The position numbers were made by a program, and so were the translations under genes. The notes under the pieces were generated by a model, which saw only the letters and a program-made list of their open reading frames with translations, was not told the origin of the DNA and ran no database searches. From an uncultured Alphaproteobacteria bacterium (GTDB lineage: Bacteria; Pseudomonadota; Alphaproteobacteria; HIMB59; GCA-002718135), in NCBI GenBank assembly GCA_902512325.1, contig CABXIT010000007.1:1-47192 (forward strand): a stretch of 47,192 nt of DNA. The letters run 5' to 3'. Positions 1 to 8,367 of the stretch are shown in pieces. The number at the start of each line of letters is the position of its first letter. The stretch's first letter is position 1.

Positions 1-4
1 AGAT

Positions 5-301
5 ATGGAAAAAGGTATGCTTGTATTGGCAAAATTTAAATCGGGAGAAGGAACATTTGAAAAATTCATGGGATGGATGCAATCAGATGAAGGAATGGGT
101 GTAAGAAAAAGTATCGCTCATGTTGAAAAAACAGTGCCGGCAATAGCACCCGATAAAAGTTATATTATGTTTAAACTCTCTGTCCATAACGAAGAAGGTT
201 TGAAAGAATTATCATCAGGCAATAATTCGATAGCAAAACCTATTTGGGATGAATGTATTGAAAGTATTCAACTGTGGGAATTAAGTTCAGTTAATATTTA
301 A
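5..301 (+). CDS. small hypothetical protein, 98 aa
   Basis: I do not recognise this protein with confidence. It has no signal peptide or membrane segment, and the mixed hydrophobic/charged pattern suggests a small soluble alpha/beta protein. The length and opening (a beta strand MLVLAKFK followed by an acidic helix) loosely recall small monooxygenase-like or DUF3764-type folds, but that is a guess. The ATG lies four bases from the window edge and the upstream codon is open, so the true start could be outside the window. A second ATG at residue 5 is also possible. The next gene is convergent. Confidence 0.6.
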   Translation: MEKGMLVLAKFKSGEGTFEKFMGWMQSDEGMGVRKSIAHVEKTVPAIAPDKSYIMFKLSVHNEEGLKELSSGNNSIAKPIWDECIESIQLWELSSVNI

Positions 302-384
302 TTTTTATACTCAACAGAAGTTAAAAAGATTTCTGATAAAATAATATTTAGAATTAAGGTTCTTAAAAGTTTTTTTACGTTAAT

Positions 385-1323
385 TTATATTACGGATTTT
401 TTTTTACTTTTATCAATTTTTAAAGAAAAAATATCAGGTCGTGAATAATGCCCAGTTGCATCAAATCTTCTGCGCGAAACACGTGATAAAGAAACATCAA
501 TGTCAGAAAAAAGTATACCTTTTTTTTTATTCATTGGACCAGCATGTAACTCGCCAAAAGGTTTATATATAACTGCATCTCCGCAATTAATCCATTCATC
601 TTTTTTAGGAAATAATTCATTGTAGTGCGGAAGATCTAAAGGAATATCAGAAGCTTGTATTGAAGTTGCGCAACTAATTACCCAACAACCTCCTTCTTTA
701 GCAATGTGTTGCATTGTAGCTAACCAGGTCTTACCTTCGTCCCATGTAGGAGCAACATAGATATCAATATTTTGAGAATACATTGCATATCGAGCTAAAG
801 GCATGTAGTTTTCCCAACACAACAATGCTCCTATTCTTCCTACTGCAGTTTCAACAACGTTAAGACCTGAAGCATCTCCAAAACCCCAAACCATTCTTTC
901 AGGATTTGTTGGCATCAATTTTCTATGGTTATTTAATATTTTCCCATCAGCATCAATAATGATACATGAGTTGTACAAAGTTGAGCCACTTATCTCACTA
1001 TCAATTTCTTGATGACCGGCTACTATAACTAATTCATTTTTTCTTGCAGCTTCTTGAATTGGTTTCATGTGGTTTTTTTTTAAATCTACTGAATTAGCTT
1101 GTGAGATTTTAAATAAATCATCCGTTTTTTTCATGTCTACCCCTGGTTTTAAACGCCACACAAATTCAGGATAACCAGGAAACCAAGTTTCTGGAAAAAC
1201 AACTAATTTTGAACCTTCTTTAGCTGATTGTTCAATTAAACTTACAGCGCGCTCAACACTTCCCTTTAAATTAAGATAAACTGGTGGTTGTTGTATTACT
1301 GAGACTTTTATTTTTTTTTTCAT
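385..1323 (-). CDS. nitrilase / carbon-nitrogen hydrolase
   Basis: Nitrilase-superfamily enzyme that would hydrolyse a nitrile to an acid or amide in the cytoplasm. The catalytic triad is visible: Glu45 in FPETWFPGYP, Lys135 in HRKLMPT and Cys169 in ALLCWENYMPLARY. The CWENYMPL context with the following APTWD is typical of true nitrilases and cyanide hydratases rather than amidases or NAD synthetase domains. At 312 aa the length is normal for bacterial nitrilases. It may be the last gene of a leftward unit after the small membrane protein and the anti-sigma kinase, with a 35 bp gap upstream. The natural substrate cannot be read from the sequence. Confidence 0.9.
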   Translation of the reverse strand: MKKKIKVSVIQQPPVYLNLKGSVERAVSLIEQSAKEGSKLVVFPETWFPGYPEFVWRLKPGVDMKKTDDLFKISQANSVDLKKNHMKPIQEAARKNELVIVAGHQEIDSEISGSTLYNSCIIIDADGKILNNHRKLMPTNPERMVWGFGDASGLNVVETAVGRIGALLCWENYMPLARYAMYSQNIDIYVAPTWDEGKTWLATMQHIAKEGGCWVISCATSIQASDIPLDLPHYNELFPKKDEWINCGDAVIYKPFGELHAGPMNKKKGILFSDIDVSLSRVSRRRFDATGHYSRPDIFSLKIDKSKKKSVI

Positions 1324-1358
1324 CTAGATAATTCTACCACTTAGATAATTTTCTACTT

Positions 1359-1577
1359 TTAATTGAAGAGAATTAAATAAAAATAAATAGTCCATAAAAA
1401 ACCACTGAGCATTGTTAAGAAAATCATTGCCAAACCGACTAATGCATCTTGTTGAATTCTCTCTCTCCATTCTCTTCCTTTTTTGGTTAAACTAAAGAAT
1501 TGCAGAGTATATGAATATATTATAACAAAAGTAGTTAAAATAGTGACTACAATTGTTACAAATAAAAAAATATTCAC
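1359..1577 (-). CDS. small two-helix membrane protein, 72 aa
   Basis: Unrecognised short membrane protein. Two hydrophobic helices are visible at about residues 4-28 and 48-70, separated by a charged loop (KKGREWRERIQQD), so it is probably an inner-membrane hairpin with a cytoplasmic loop. The start codon is GTG. It sits 8 bp downstream of the anti-sigma kinase stop and 35 bp upstream of the nitrilase, all on the minus strand, so it may be cotranscribed with both. There is no motif from which to infer function. Confidence 0.6.
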   Translation of the reverse strand: MNIFLFVTIVVTILTTFVIIYSYTLQFFSLTKKGREWRERIQQDALVGLAMIFLTMLSGFLWTIYFYLILFN

Positions 1578-1585
1578 TTAGTTTT

Positions 1586-1996
1586 TTATTCTATGGGTAT
1601 TTTTTTAGTCAAAGTAAGGCAGTTAGTCCAATGAGGGCTATTAAGCTGAAAAGAGACACTATCCATAATTTGATTGATAAAAAAAGTTCCAAGTCCCCCT
1701 GGCTTTACATCATCAAGATTTCTTGGTTTAATTTTTTCTGGTATTACGGGTGTCCCATCATCTTCCACAGAAACTATAAAAGTATTATCTTTGTAACTTA
1801 ATTTAACCGCTATATCTCCCTTTGTCTCTTTATAGGCATGGCGAACAACATTTTGGCAGGCTTCATCAATTGCTAATACTAATTCATCTTTATACTTATC
1901 CAGACCTCCGCATTTATCTATATAATCTCTGACAAATTGTCTTATTTCTTTTAAATTTTCTGCCGTTGCTGCAATATCAATTCTAGTATCTTCCAT
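1586..1996 (-). CDS. anti-sigma regulatory factor, RsbW-like serine kinase
   Basis: GHKL-type ATPase domain alone (136 aa), the standard form of RsbW/SpoIIAB-like anti-sigma kinases. The N-box is visible as DELVLAIDEACQNVVRHAY (the conserved E-x-x-x-N), followed by a G1-like VEDDGTPV and a G2-like PGGLGTFFI. Such proteins bind a partner (a sigma factor or another effector) and phosphorylate a serine on a STAS antagonist. A STAS protein is transcribed divergently 136 bp away, and two PP2C phosphatases that could reverse the phosphorylation follow within 6 kb, which supports a partner-switching role. The target is not identifiable here, as no sigma factor gene is in the window. Confidence 0.88.
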   Translation of the reverse strand: MEDTRIDIAATAENLKEIRQFVRDYIDKCGGLDKYKDELVLAIDEACQNVVRHAYKETKGDIAVKLSYKDNTFIVSVEDDGTPVIPEKIKPRNLDDVKPGGLGTFFINQIMDSVSFQLNSPHWTNCLTLTKKIPIE

Positions 1997-2132
1997 TAAT
2001 ATCTATCTTGTAACAAATAATAATAAATTTTCTACAATAAGTTTCATTAATAAATATAAATTATTTGATTATGCTAAATAATTTATTCTGTAATACATTA
2101 TTATAGTGTATAGAGTTTCCAAAAATAAGATC

Positions 2133-2474
2133 ATGGCAATTACAGTAAACGATATTAATAATGGAGTAATGATTCAAATTACAGGTGAGGTTGATCTCAG
2201 TATTTCTCCAGATATTAAAGATAAAATTTTAGAACAAATTGATGCTAATAAGAAAGAGCATAATTTTAGCATATCTAAATCTATATATGCTGATCTCTCC
2301 GAAGTAAGTTATATAGATTCTTCAGGTATAGCAAGTCTAATACAATCTCATCAGCAAGCTGCAAAGTCAGGTGTTAATTTTTATTTATTTAAAACTAGCC
2401 CCGGTGTATTAAAAGTGATTCAATTAGCTAGGCTTGATAGTATTTTTAAACTTGTTGATTCAATTCAAGAGTAA
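2133..2474 (+). CDS. STAS-domain anti-sigma factor antagonist
   Basis: Single STAS domain (113 aa from this start), matching RsbV/SpoIIAA-like antagonists. The hallmark segment ADLSEVSYIDSSGIASLIQ is present, and one of the serines in DSSG is the expected phosphorylation site. In the family model the unphosphorylated protein captures the RsbW-like kinase and frees its target. The start at ATG 2133 fits the family opening (MAITVND). An in-frame GTG at 2106 would add nine residues but has no ribosome-binding site. It is divergent from the anti-sigma kinase gene. The gene end lies 10 bp from the end of the convergent pilin gene. Confidence 0.88.
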   Translation: MAITVNDINNGVMIQITGEVDLSISPDIKDKILEQIDANKKEHNFSISKSIYADLSEVSYIDSSGIASLIQSHQQAAKSGVNFYLFKTSPGVLKVIQLARLDSIFKLVDSIQE

Positions 2475-2484
2475 TTTTTATTAC

Positions 2485-2919
2485 TTACCAACCGTTTTTT
2501 GCATTATTAGCATTTAACGTCATTTGATCAGAACCATCTGAACGTGCGGCATAAATTTTAAAACCACTATCACTAGCATTTCCTTCGGCAATACAAAAAA
2601 TAAATTTTGGATCAGAAATATCTAATTGTTCTTTTCCACCAAATAAATTTGAATTAATTGTAGAATGATTAGAGGAGGCTGGACTACAAGAACCACCTGA
2701 AGAAGTGGTATAATAAGTATTTAACGCATTACTTGCTTTATACTCTTCTTGCACCATATACATAGCTTGCATGGTATTTTGTGCATCTGTCTTTTGTGCT
2801 GCAGCAACATAACCTACATAAGAAACAATTCCCACTGCCGCTAAGATACCAATAATAGCCACAACAACAAGGAGTTCTATTAAAGAGAACCCCTTGTTTG
2901 AGAAAGAACGCGAATACAA
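2485..2919 (-). CDS. type IV pilin-like prepilin (second of pair)
   Basis: Prepilin of 144 aa with a short charged leader, cleavage site G/F and the classic mature start FSLIELLVVVAIIGILAAV including Glu5. The prepilin peptidase encoded at 8368-9162 would cleave and N-methylate it. The C-terminal half has a probable disulfide pair (C in GGSCSP and in FIFCIAEG), as in major and minor pilins. It follows the neighbouring pilin gene by 3 bp on the same strand, so the two are cotranscribed. The hydrophobic N-terminus is almost identical to that of the neighbour while the globular part is unrelated in detail, suggesting duplication and divergence. Confidence 0.92.
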   Translation of the reverse strand: MYSRSFSNKGFSLIELLVVVAIIGILAAVGIVSYVGYVAAAQKTDAQNTMQAMYMVQEEYKASNALNTYYTTSSGGSCSPASSNHSTINSNLFGGKEQLDISDPKFIFCIAEGNASDSGFKIYAARSDGSDQMTLNANNAKNGW

Positions 2920-2922
2920 TTA

Positions 2923-3435
2923 TTATTTAAGGCTTATAGTATCAACCAATGTGGTTGCACCTGTAGCCGTACACGATGTTTCATAACATGTAGATATTTT
3001 TAAACTATCTGATCCGTCAGCTGCAATTAAAGTACACCCAACATTAGAGTCAGATATATTACAAGACTTTGTAGCTAGAACAGATGATTGGTACGGATTT
3101 TTAAATTTCTTTCCTTGAAAGTGATTATTAAAAGATGTTGCTGCAGTACTAGCTTTACCTGCTCCTATGTTGTTAGCACATGTAGCATTAGCGCTTGATC
3201 CATTTGTGCCTACTAAGCCCATTGTTAAACTTGCGCCAGTATCACATTTTGTTTTTTCAGCATTGATGAACTTCACTATTGTTGCATGTGAAGATTTTGA
3301 TGAATTAACTTTAGCAGATGCTGTGTATCCAGAATAAGCAACAATACCTACTGCCGCTAATATTCCGATAATAGCAACAACTACTAACAACTCTATAAGG
3401 GAAAAACCCTTCTGTTTATTGTTAAATTTTTTCAT
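2923..3435 (-). CDS. type IV pilin-like prepilin (first of pair)
   Basis: Prepilin of 170 aa with leader MKKFNNKQKG and mature N-terminus FSLIELLVVVAIIGILAAVG carrying the conserved Glu5. The globular domain contains several cysteines (C in TKCDTG, TCANN, SCNIS, GCTL, TCYET and SCTAT), so more than one disulfide is possible. A clear Shine-Dalgarno AAGGAG lies just upstream on the minus strand (about 3442-3447). No pilus ATPase, secretin or platform protein gene is in the window, so the rest of the machinery must be elsewhere. The pair could be the major pilin plus a variant, or two pseudopilins. Confidence 0.93.
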   Translation of the reverse strand: MKKFNNKQKGFSLIELLVVVAIIGILAAVGIVAYSGYTASAKVNSSKSSHATIVKFINAEKTKCDTGASLTMGLVGTNGSSANATCANNIGAGKASTAATSFNNHFQGKKFKNPYQSSVLATKSCNISDSNVGCTLIAADGSDSLKISTCYETSCTATGATTLVDTISLK

Positions 3436-3534
3436 TGCGTTCTCCTTAGTTTCTTAACGCTTATTATCACCTTTATATAATAAAAAAAAGATGTTTCATT
3501 TAGCAAATATCCTTATTTTACTCTATTTTGACTG

Positions 3535-4977
3535 TTAAATTAGAGGACCCAAGGTCATAAAAGTCATATCATCCGATAATTGATCTGGGTTAAATATTTT
3601 TTGTCCCATGAGTTTATCGGTGGTTTTTTGGGCAGAAGGGTCTAGACTTTTTTGAATTTGTTCAATTAAGCCTTCCTCTCCTATTTCTTTACCATCCACC
3701 ATTGTTTCGGGAAAACCGTCTGTATAGAAAAAAATTCTACCTGTGGATAGGTCTATTTCTTCTTTTTTTAAATTTTGATCTACCTCATCAGTAATGCCTA
3801 TTGGTACACTGGTAGCATTAAAAAGGTCAATTTTTTTTTGTTCAGAAATATAAATAGGAGGATTATGTCCAACATTATAAAATTCAACTTTTTTGTCAAC
3901 TGTACTAAAACTACCTATTATAGCGGTGATGAATAAACCTTCAAAATTTTTATTAATTCCGTAATTAATTTTTTGTATAATGTCCTTTAAGTTTTTTGAA
4001 TTCATTGCTTCTTGTCGAAAGATGGATAGGGCATAAACCATAACAACAGATGCTTGTACTCCTTTGCCTGATACATCAGCTAAAATAAAAAAATAATTAT
4101 TATTTTCTACTTCAAGAAAATCATAGAAATCACCCGATAATCCTTTTGCGGCTTTATTCATAACCCCTAAAGGAAAAGTGGTATCTGTTACTTTAGGTAA
4201 TATATGATCTTGTAGTTTTCTTGCATCATCAAGATCACGGAGCATTTGTTTTCTCTGCGCTTTAATCTCCTCTAAGTATTTTTCTGAAGCCATAACATGG
4301 TTCGTCATCGACTCTGCAATACGACCAAATTCATCTTGCGGATTATGAGTATTGCCTAATATATCCTTATTTTTAATTGTAAATTTATTATGATTTTTAT
4401 TGTAATCATTAATTGCTAGAATAATCATTTTAACAGGACGACTAATAATTAAATAATTAGCAAGAATGAGTATGGATAATAGAAAGAAAAAAATACTTGA
4501 AATAATTACTATTATTGTAAGAATTTCTTTATTAGCAATTTTTGCAGGATAGAAATGATCATAATACAAATTAAAGACTGTTTTATTTTTAAGTTTCTTA
4601 ACAACCTTTGTGTTTTCTTTTTTTATAATAGAACATTTAGGCACCGGCCACGCTCCTAGAATTCTTTTTCCTACAGGTTCCTCAAACTCAGCACAAACGA
4701 TAAAAGGGATAGTTGATAAATATTTAAGCTCACTGCGTAATTGTTTAGCTAATTTTTCTCTATCATTTTCTGCATTCAAAAATTGCCATCGCCACTGCTC
4801 TGCATATCGATTATCTGTATTGTCATTAATCGATGATATTCTAAACACTAAATCATCTGTAATAGAGTTAATTCGATATTGATAATAAGAATAAGCAACA
4901 AATAAAGCTAGTGGCAGTAAAAATGCCACTAGCAATATTGTGTACCGAACGAGGATGTATTTCTTAAAAAAATTCAT
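3535..4977 (-). CDS. membrane sensor PP2C (SpoIIE-type) phosphatase with HAMP domain
   Basis: Transmembrane serine phosphatase of 480 aa. Helix 1 is at about residues 9-30, a sensor loop of about 120 residues with Cys95 and Cys115 follows, helix 2 is at about 152-177, then a HAMP domain (about 178-235), a coiled-coil linker, and a SpoIIE/RsbU-type PP2C domain (about 260-480). Metal-binding motifs are visible: KGLSGDFYDF, LADVSGKG, FFYTDGFPE and SDDMTF. The family dephosphorylates STAS antagonists, so the STAS protein at 2133-2474 is the obvious partner. The sensor loop ligand is unknown. It lies upstream of the two pilin genes on the same strand with a 99 bp gap. Confidence 0.92.
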   Translation of the reverse strand: MNFFKKYILVRYTILLVAFLLPLALFVAYSYYQYRINSITDDLVFRISSINDNTDNRYAEQWRWQFLNAENDREKLAKQLRSELKYLSTIPFIVCAEFEEPVGKRILGAWPVPKCSIIKKENTKVVKKLKNKTVFNLYYDHFYPAKIANKEILTIIVIISSIFFFLLSILILANYLIISRPVKMIILAINDYNKNHNKFTIKNKDILGNTHNPQDEFGRIAESMTNHVMASEKYLEEIKAQRKQMLRDLDDARKLQDHILPKVTDTTFPLGVMNKAAKGLSGDFYDFLEVENNNYFFILADVSGKGVQASVVMVYALSIFRQEAMNSKNLKDIIQKINYGINKNFEGLFITAIIGSFSTVDKKVEFYNVGHNPPIYISEQKKIDLFNATSVPIGITDEVDQNLKKEEIDLSTGRIFFYTDGFPETMVDGKEIGEEGLIEQIQKSLDPSAQKTTDKLMGQKIFNPDQLSDDMTFMTLGPLI

Positions 4978-5009
4978 TATAGCTGAGTTATTAAGCTATA
5001 ACTGTTAAT

Positions 5010-5384
5010 TTACATACCTAATATTTTTTTTGTTGTATCTCTACTATCGACTGAAACATCAACAATCTTATATTCACCTTCATTTTCTTTGGCATAAAAG
5101 TCTACTAAGTGTGTATTACCTTCATCATCTACGCCCTCTGTACATAAAAAAAAGTTCCCTTCATGAGGGACATACATTGGATGTGCAGAAGAAAAATACA
5201 GACCATTAAGTTTGTCCGATTGTGTATCAATATAAATCATTTTTCCATCAACAGATATTTCTTCGATAAAGTTGTTCATTAGATCTTGAAGCTTTATCTT
5301 CATTTCTGCAGATACATCATCACTGTATGCGTGAGATACAGTTAAAAACATAGTTAAGAAAAAAATCCCTAAAATTTTAATCAT
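5010..5384 (-). CDS. small exported protein of unknown function, 124 aa
   Basis: I cannot name a family with confidence. It has a signal peptide (MIKILGIFFLTMFLTVSHAYS, cut probably after HAYS) and a mature part of about 104 residues with an amphipathic helix and then a beta-rich domain, VDGKMIYIDT...DFYAKENEGEYKIVDVSVDSRD. That layout recalls short Cache/PAS-like periplasmic sensor domains. The Shine-Dalgarno AGGAGG sits directly upstream of the ATG. The neighbours are the HAMP-PP2C phosphatase 32 bp downstream on the same strand and the bactofilin upstream, so it could be a periplasmic partner for the phosphatase sensor loop, which is inference from position only. Confidence 0.7.
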   Translation of the reverse strand: MIKILGIFFLTMFLTVSHAYSDDVSAEMKIKLQDLMNNFIEEISVDGKMIYIDTQSDKLNGLYFSSAHPMYVPHEGNFFLCTEGVDDEGNTHLVDFYAKENEGEYKIVDVSVDSRDTTKKILGM

Positions 5385-5516
5385 AAAACGTTCCTCCTAG
5401 TTAATAGTGAGTACATAAATCATAAATAAATTATAATAACAAAGGATTTCTTAACATAGGCCAAAATTGGACTACTGAGGTTTTGTAATTACAGAGAAAA
5501 AGTAGTGATAAATCTA

Positions 5517-6092
5517 TTATTTTGAAAAAAATGAACGTTTCTTTGGTTCTTCTTGTTTAGGTTCTTCAATGGATTGTTGTGATTCCGATGCGTTGAAAGT
5601 GTTTTTACTGCCAAGCCCTTTAACTGGTTCAGCTGATTTCATAAGTTTTTTTAATTGCGCAACTTTATCAAGTGTTTTTTGATCAGTGTTAGTGCAATGT
5701 AAGTCTGAATAAATGTTCGCCCCTTCATCTATTGATAGGGTTTTGTAACGAAGAGTGCCTATAACAGTAGCGGTTTTTTTAATCGTAACTTTTCCATTAG
5801 TTTGAATGGCGCCACTTACTGATCCATGGATTTCAATTTGATCACAAGTAACTGAACCAATAATTTCTGCGGATGAGCCCACAAAAATGATCTTTGCGGC
5901 AACACTTGTTTCAACCTTACCATATATTTCTATCGCATCAGTCTGAATATTTGATCCTTTAAAAGAAGTGCCACTGCCAATAACCATTTTATTTGGACTA
6001 TCGCCAATATTTTTTTCTGTATTTAAAAATACCTGTTTACCTTCATCAGCAAGGCTTTTCGGTAGTGTGTCCAATTTTGCAGTTTCAACCAT
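5517..6092 (-). CDS. bactofilin (polymer-forming cytoskeletal protein)
   Basis: Bactofilin family, 191 aa, with a right-handed beta-helix core at about residues 35-135 built from short repeated turns (GSNIQTDAIEIYGKV, IIGSVTCDQIEIHGSV, VIGTLRYKTLSIDEG). Bactofilins self-assemble into filaments on the inner membrane and position cell-wall or polar machinery, including pili in some bacteria. The N-terminal 30 residues and the C-terminal tail (rich in E, P and K, ending KKRSFFSK) look disordered, as usual. A good ribosome-binding site (GGGGAG) precedes the ATG. Its place beside pilin, phosphatase and prepilin peptidase genes suggests a cell-envelope role. Confidence 0.9.
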   Translation of the reverse strand: MVETAKLDTLPKSLADEGKQVFLNTEKNIGDSPNKMVIGSGTSFKGSNIQTDAIEIYGKVETSVAAKIIFVGSSAEIIGSVTCDQIEIHGSVSGAIQTNGKVTIKKTATVIGTLRYKTLSIDEGANIYSDLHCTNTDQKTLDKVAQLKKLMKSAEPVKGLGSKNTFNASESQQSIEEPKQEEPKKRSFFSK

Positions 6093-6251
6093 ATTTTTTC
6101 TCCCCTACTACCAAACATTCATGAAATCAATCAAATAAAGTGCGTAAATTGGCTACAAAGACCAATATGGACCATTTTTTTTTAAATATATTGTATAAAC
6201 AATTAAAATACATATTAAAAACATGTGACAATAATAGAGTTACAAAAAATT

Positions 6252-8345
6252 ATGGAACAGCAAATTGACACACTTTGGGTTCTTATTAGCGCCATCCTAG
6301 TTTTTATTATGCAAGCTGGTTTCATGTGCTTAGAAGCTGGATTATCAAGAAAAAAAAATAATATTAATGTAGCGTTAAAAAATATTGCAGATTTTGGTGT
6401 TTCTGTAAGTGTTTTTTGGGCAGTTGGATTTGGGATAATGTTCGGATCCTCATTTGGAGGAATATTTGGCACAGATAGCTTTTTCTTTGTTTCAGAAAAT
6501 GCCCTCAATCAAAGCTTTTTTGTTTTTCAGGCTATGTTTGTTGCAACAGCTGCTTCAATTATATCCGGAGTAGTAGCGGAACGGTTAAAATTTTTTGGAT
6601 ACTTATATATAACTTTTTTCACAGCTTTATTGATTTATCCAGTAGCAGGTCATTGGGCCTGGGCTGATTTAAATCGTGATCCTGCAATAGCATTAATAAA
6701 CTCAATGGGATGGTTAGGAAAAATTGGTTTTGTTGATTTTGCTGGCAGCACAATAGTCCACAGTGTGGGAGGATGGATAGCACTTAGTGCCGCTATTGTT
6801 ATTGGTCCGCGCTTTGGACGTTTTAAAAAAGATAATACGGTACAAAAATTTAACGGAAGTAATCTTCCTTTAGCAGCTCTTGGTACCTTAATCTTATGGT
6901 TTGGTTGGTTTGGTTTTAATGGAGGGAGTAATGGTGCTCTTGATGATACAGTACCTCTTATTTTAGTAAATACATTTCTATCCGCCGCCGCCGGTCTTAT
7001 TGCAAGCTTAACCTTTGGGTATCTCATCTTAAAAAAAGTTGAATCACATTATATTATTAATGGCCCACTAGCTGGATTAGTTGCCATTACTGCTTCGTGT
7101 CATGCTGTTAATCAACTGAGTGCAATTGCTATAGGAATTATTGGAGGTGTTATTGCAAGTTACGGGAATAGCATTTTAGAAAAACTCAAAATTGATGATG
7201 TTGTAGGAGCAATACCTGTTCATCTCTTTGCTGGTATTTGGGGCACCTTAGCTGTAGCACTATTTGGTAATGCTGATTTGATAGGAACAGGTCTTAGTAT
7301 GGGAAATCAATTAAAGGTGCAAATTATTGGAATATTGTCTATAGGTGCATACAGTTTTTGTGGCTCCTATATTCTTGTTTTTTTAATTAATTTTTTTATC
7401 CCTTTAAGAGTAACACGCGTACAAGAAGAGCTTGGGTTGAATATTGTCGAACATAATGCTTCAACAGATAATTTTGAGTTATTAAAAATTTTAAAAAAAC
7501 AAATGGAAACGAAAGATTTATCTCTACGTGGTCCGCAAGATCCTTTTACTGACGCTGGACAAATAGGTTTTTATTATAATAGAATCATGCAAGAATTAGA
7601 AGAAAGTAAAATTGAGCTCGATAAATGGCGGAAGCGTATTCTCAGTGAAATAAATTTAGCAGCAGAGGTGCAGCAAAGTCTTTTACCAACGGTGAGTTTG
7701 GATAAATATCCTGTAGCAGGAATTAATATTCCATTAGGAGAAATATCCGGTGATTTTTTTGATTATATTCCTGTAAATAATAAACTCTATTTTACTCTCG
7801 GTGATGTGTCGGGAAAAGGCGTGAATGCTGGAATTGTAATGGCAAAAGCTTCCACGTTATTTAAGATTTTCTCTAAACAAGAAATGTCGCCACAAGATAT
7901 TTTATATGAAACAAATAATGAATTAGTAGAAACATCTGTTCAAGGCATGTTTATTACAATGATTGTAGGTGTATATGATGTAGAAACACAGATGATTGAG
8001 TGGTCTAATGCTGGTCACCAACCACCTTTAGTACGTGATCAAAAAGGTCAGTTTATGGAATATACAGAAGCTGGTATTCCAGTTGGTGTTGTAAAACAAG
8101 ATTCTGCTGAAATTTTTTCAACAACCTCTTTATTATTAAAAGATAAACGTTTATTTATTTTTACAGATGGAATTACGGAAGCAACAAACAATAAAGGGGA
8201 AGAATTAGGGGTTAAGGGAATCAAAAATATTTTAGAAAAAAATAAAGGACTTTCAACAAAAAGAGAGGTAGAAAAAACAGTAACTACCATTCAGCAAACA
8301 ACTGAAAAACTTAATGATGATTTAACTCTTCTTGTTATAGGATAA
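6252..8345 (+). CDS. ammonium transporter fused to a PP2C (SpoIIE-type) phosphatase
   Basis: A two-module protein of about 697 aa. The first 400 residues are a complete Amt channel: MQAGFMCLEAGLSRKKNN in helix 1, the pore twin histidines in STIVHSVGGW and AIPVHLFAGI (179 and 333 counted from an in-frame GTG at 6225), and the typical Amt C-tail EELGLNIVEHN. A charged helical linker follows (about 450-485), then a PP2C domain to the end with GEISGDFFDYI, LGDVSGKGVNAG, IFTDGITEA and NDDLTLL, which carry the metal-binding aspartates. There is no frameshift or stop between the modules. ATG 6252 fits the family start better than the GTG. It is probably an ammonium transporter or sensor whose cytoplasmic phosphatase acts on a STAS protein. 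Confidence 0.92.
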   Translation: MEQQIDTLWVLISAILVFIMQAGFMCLEAGLSRKKNNINVALKNIADFGVSVSVFWAVGFGIMFGSSFGGIFGTDSFFFVSENALNQSFFVFQAMFVATAASIISGVVAERLKFFGYLYITFFTALLIYPVAGHWAWADLNRDPAIALINSMGWLGKIGFVDFAGSTIVHSVGGWIALSAAIVIGPRFGRFKKDNTVQKFNGSNLPLAALGTLILWFGWFGFNGGSNGALDDTVPLILVNTFLSAAAGLIASLTFGYLILKKVESHYIINGPLAGLVAITASCHAVNQLSAIAIGIIGGVIASYGNSILEKLKIDDVVGAIPVHLFAGIWGTLAVALFGNADLIGTGLSMGNQLKVQIIGILSIGAYSFCGSYILVFLINFFIPLRVTRVQEELGLNIVEHNASTDNFELLKILKKQMETKDLSLRGPQDPFTDAGQIGFYYNRIMQELEESKIELDKWRKRILSEINLAAEVQQSLLPTVSLDKYPVAGINIPLGEISGDFFDYIPVNNKLYFTLGDVSGKGVNAGIVMAKASTLFKIFSKQEMSPQDILYETNNELVETSVQGMFITMIVGVYDVETQMIEWSNAGHQPPLVRDQKGQFMEYTEAGIPVGVVKQDSAEIFSTTSLLLKDKRLFIFTDGITEATNNKGEELGVKGIKNILEKNKGLSTKREVEKTVTTIQQTTEKLNDDLTLLVIG

Positions 8346-8367
8346 AAAATTCTGTTAATAATATTAT

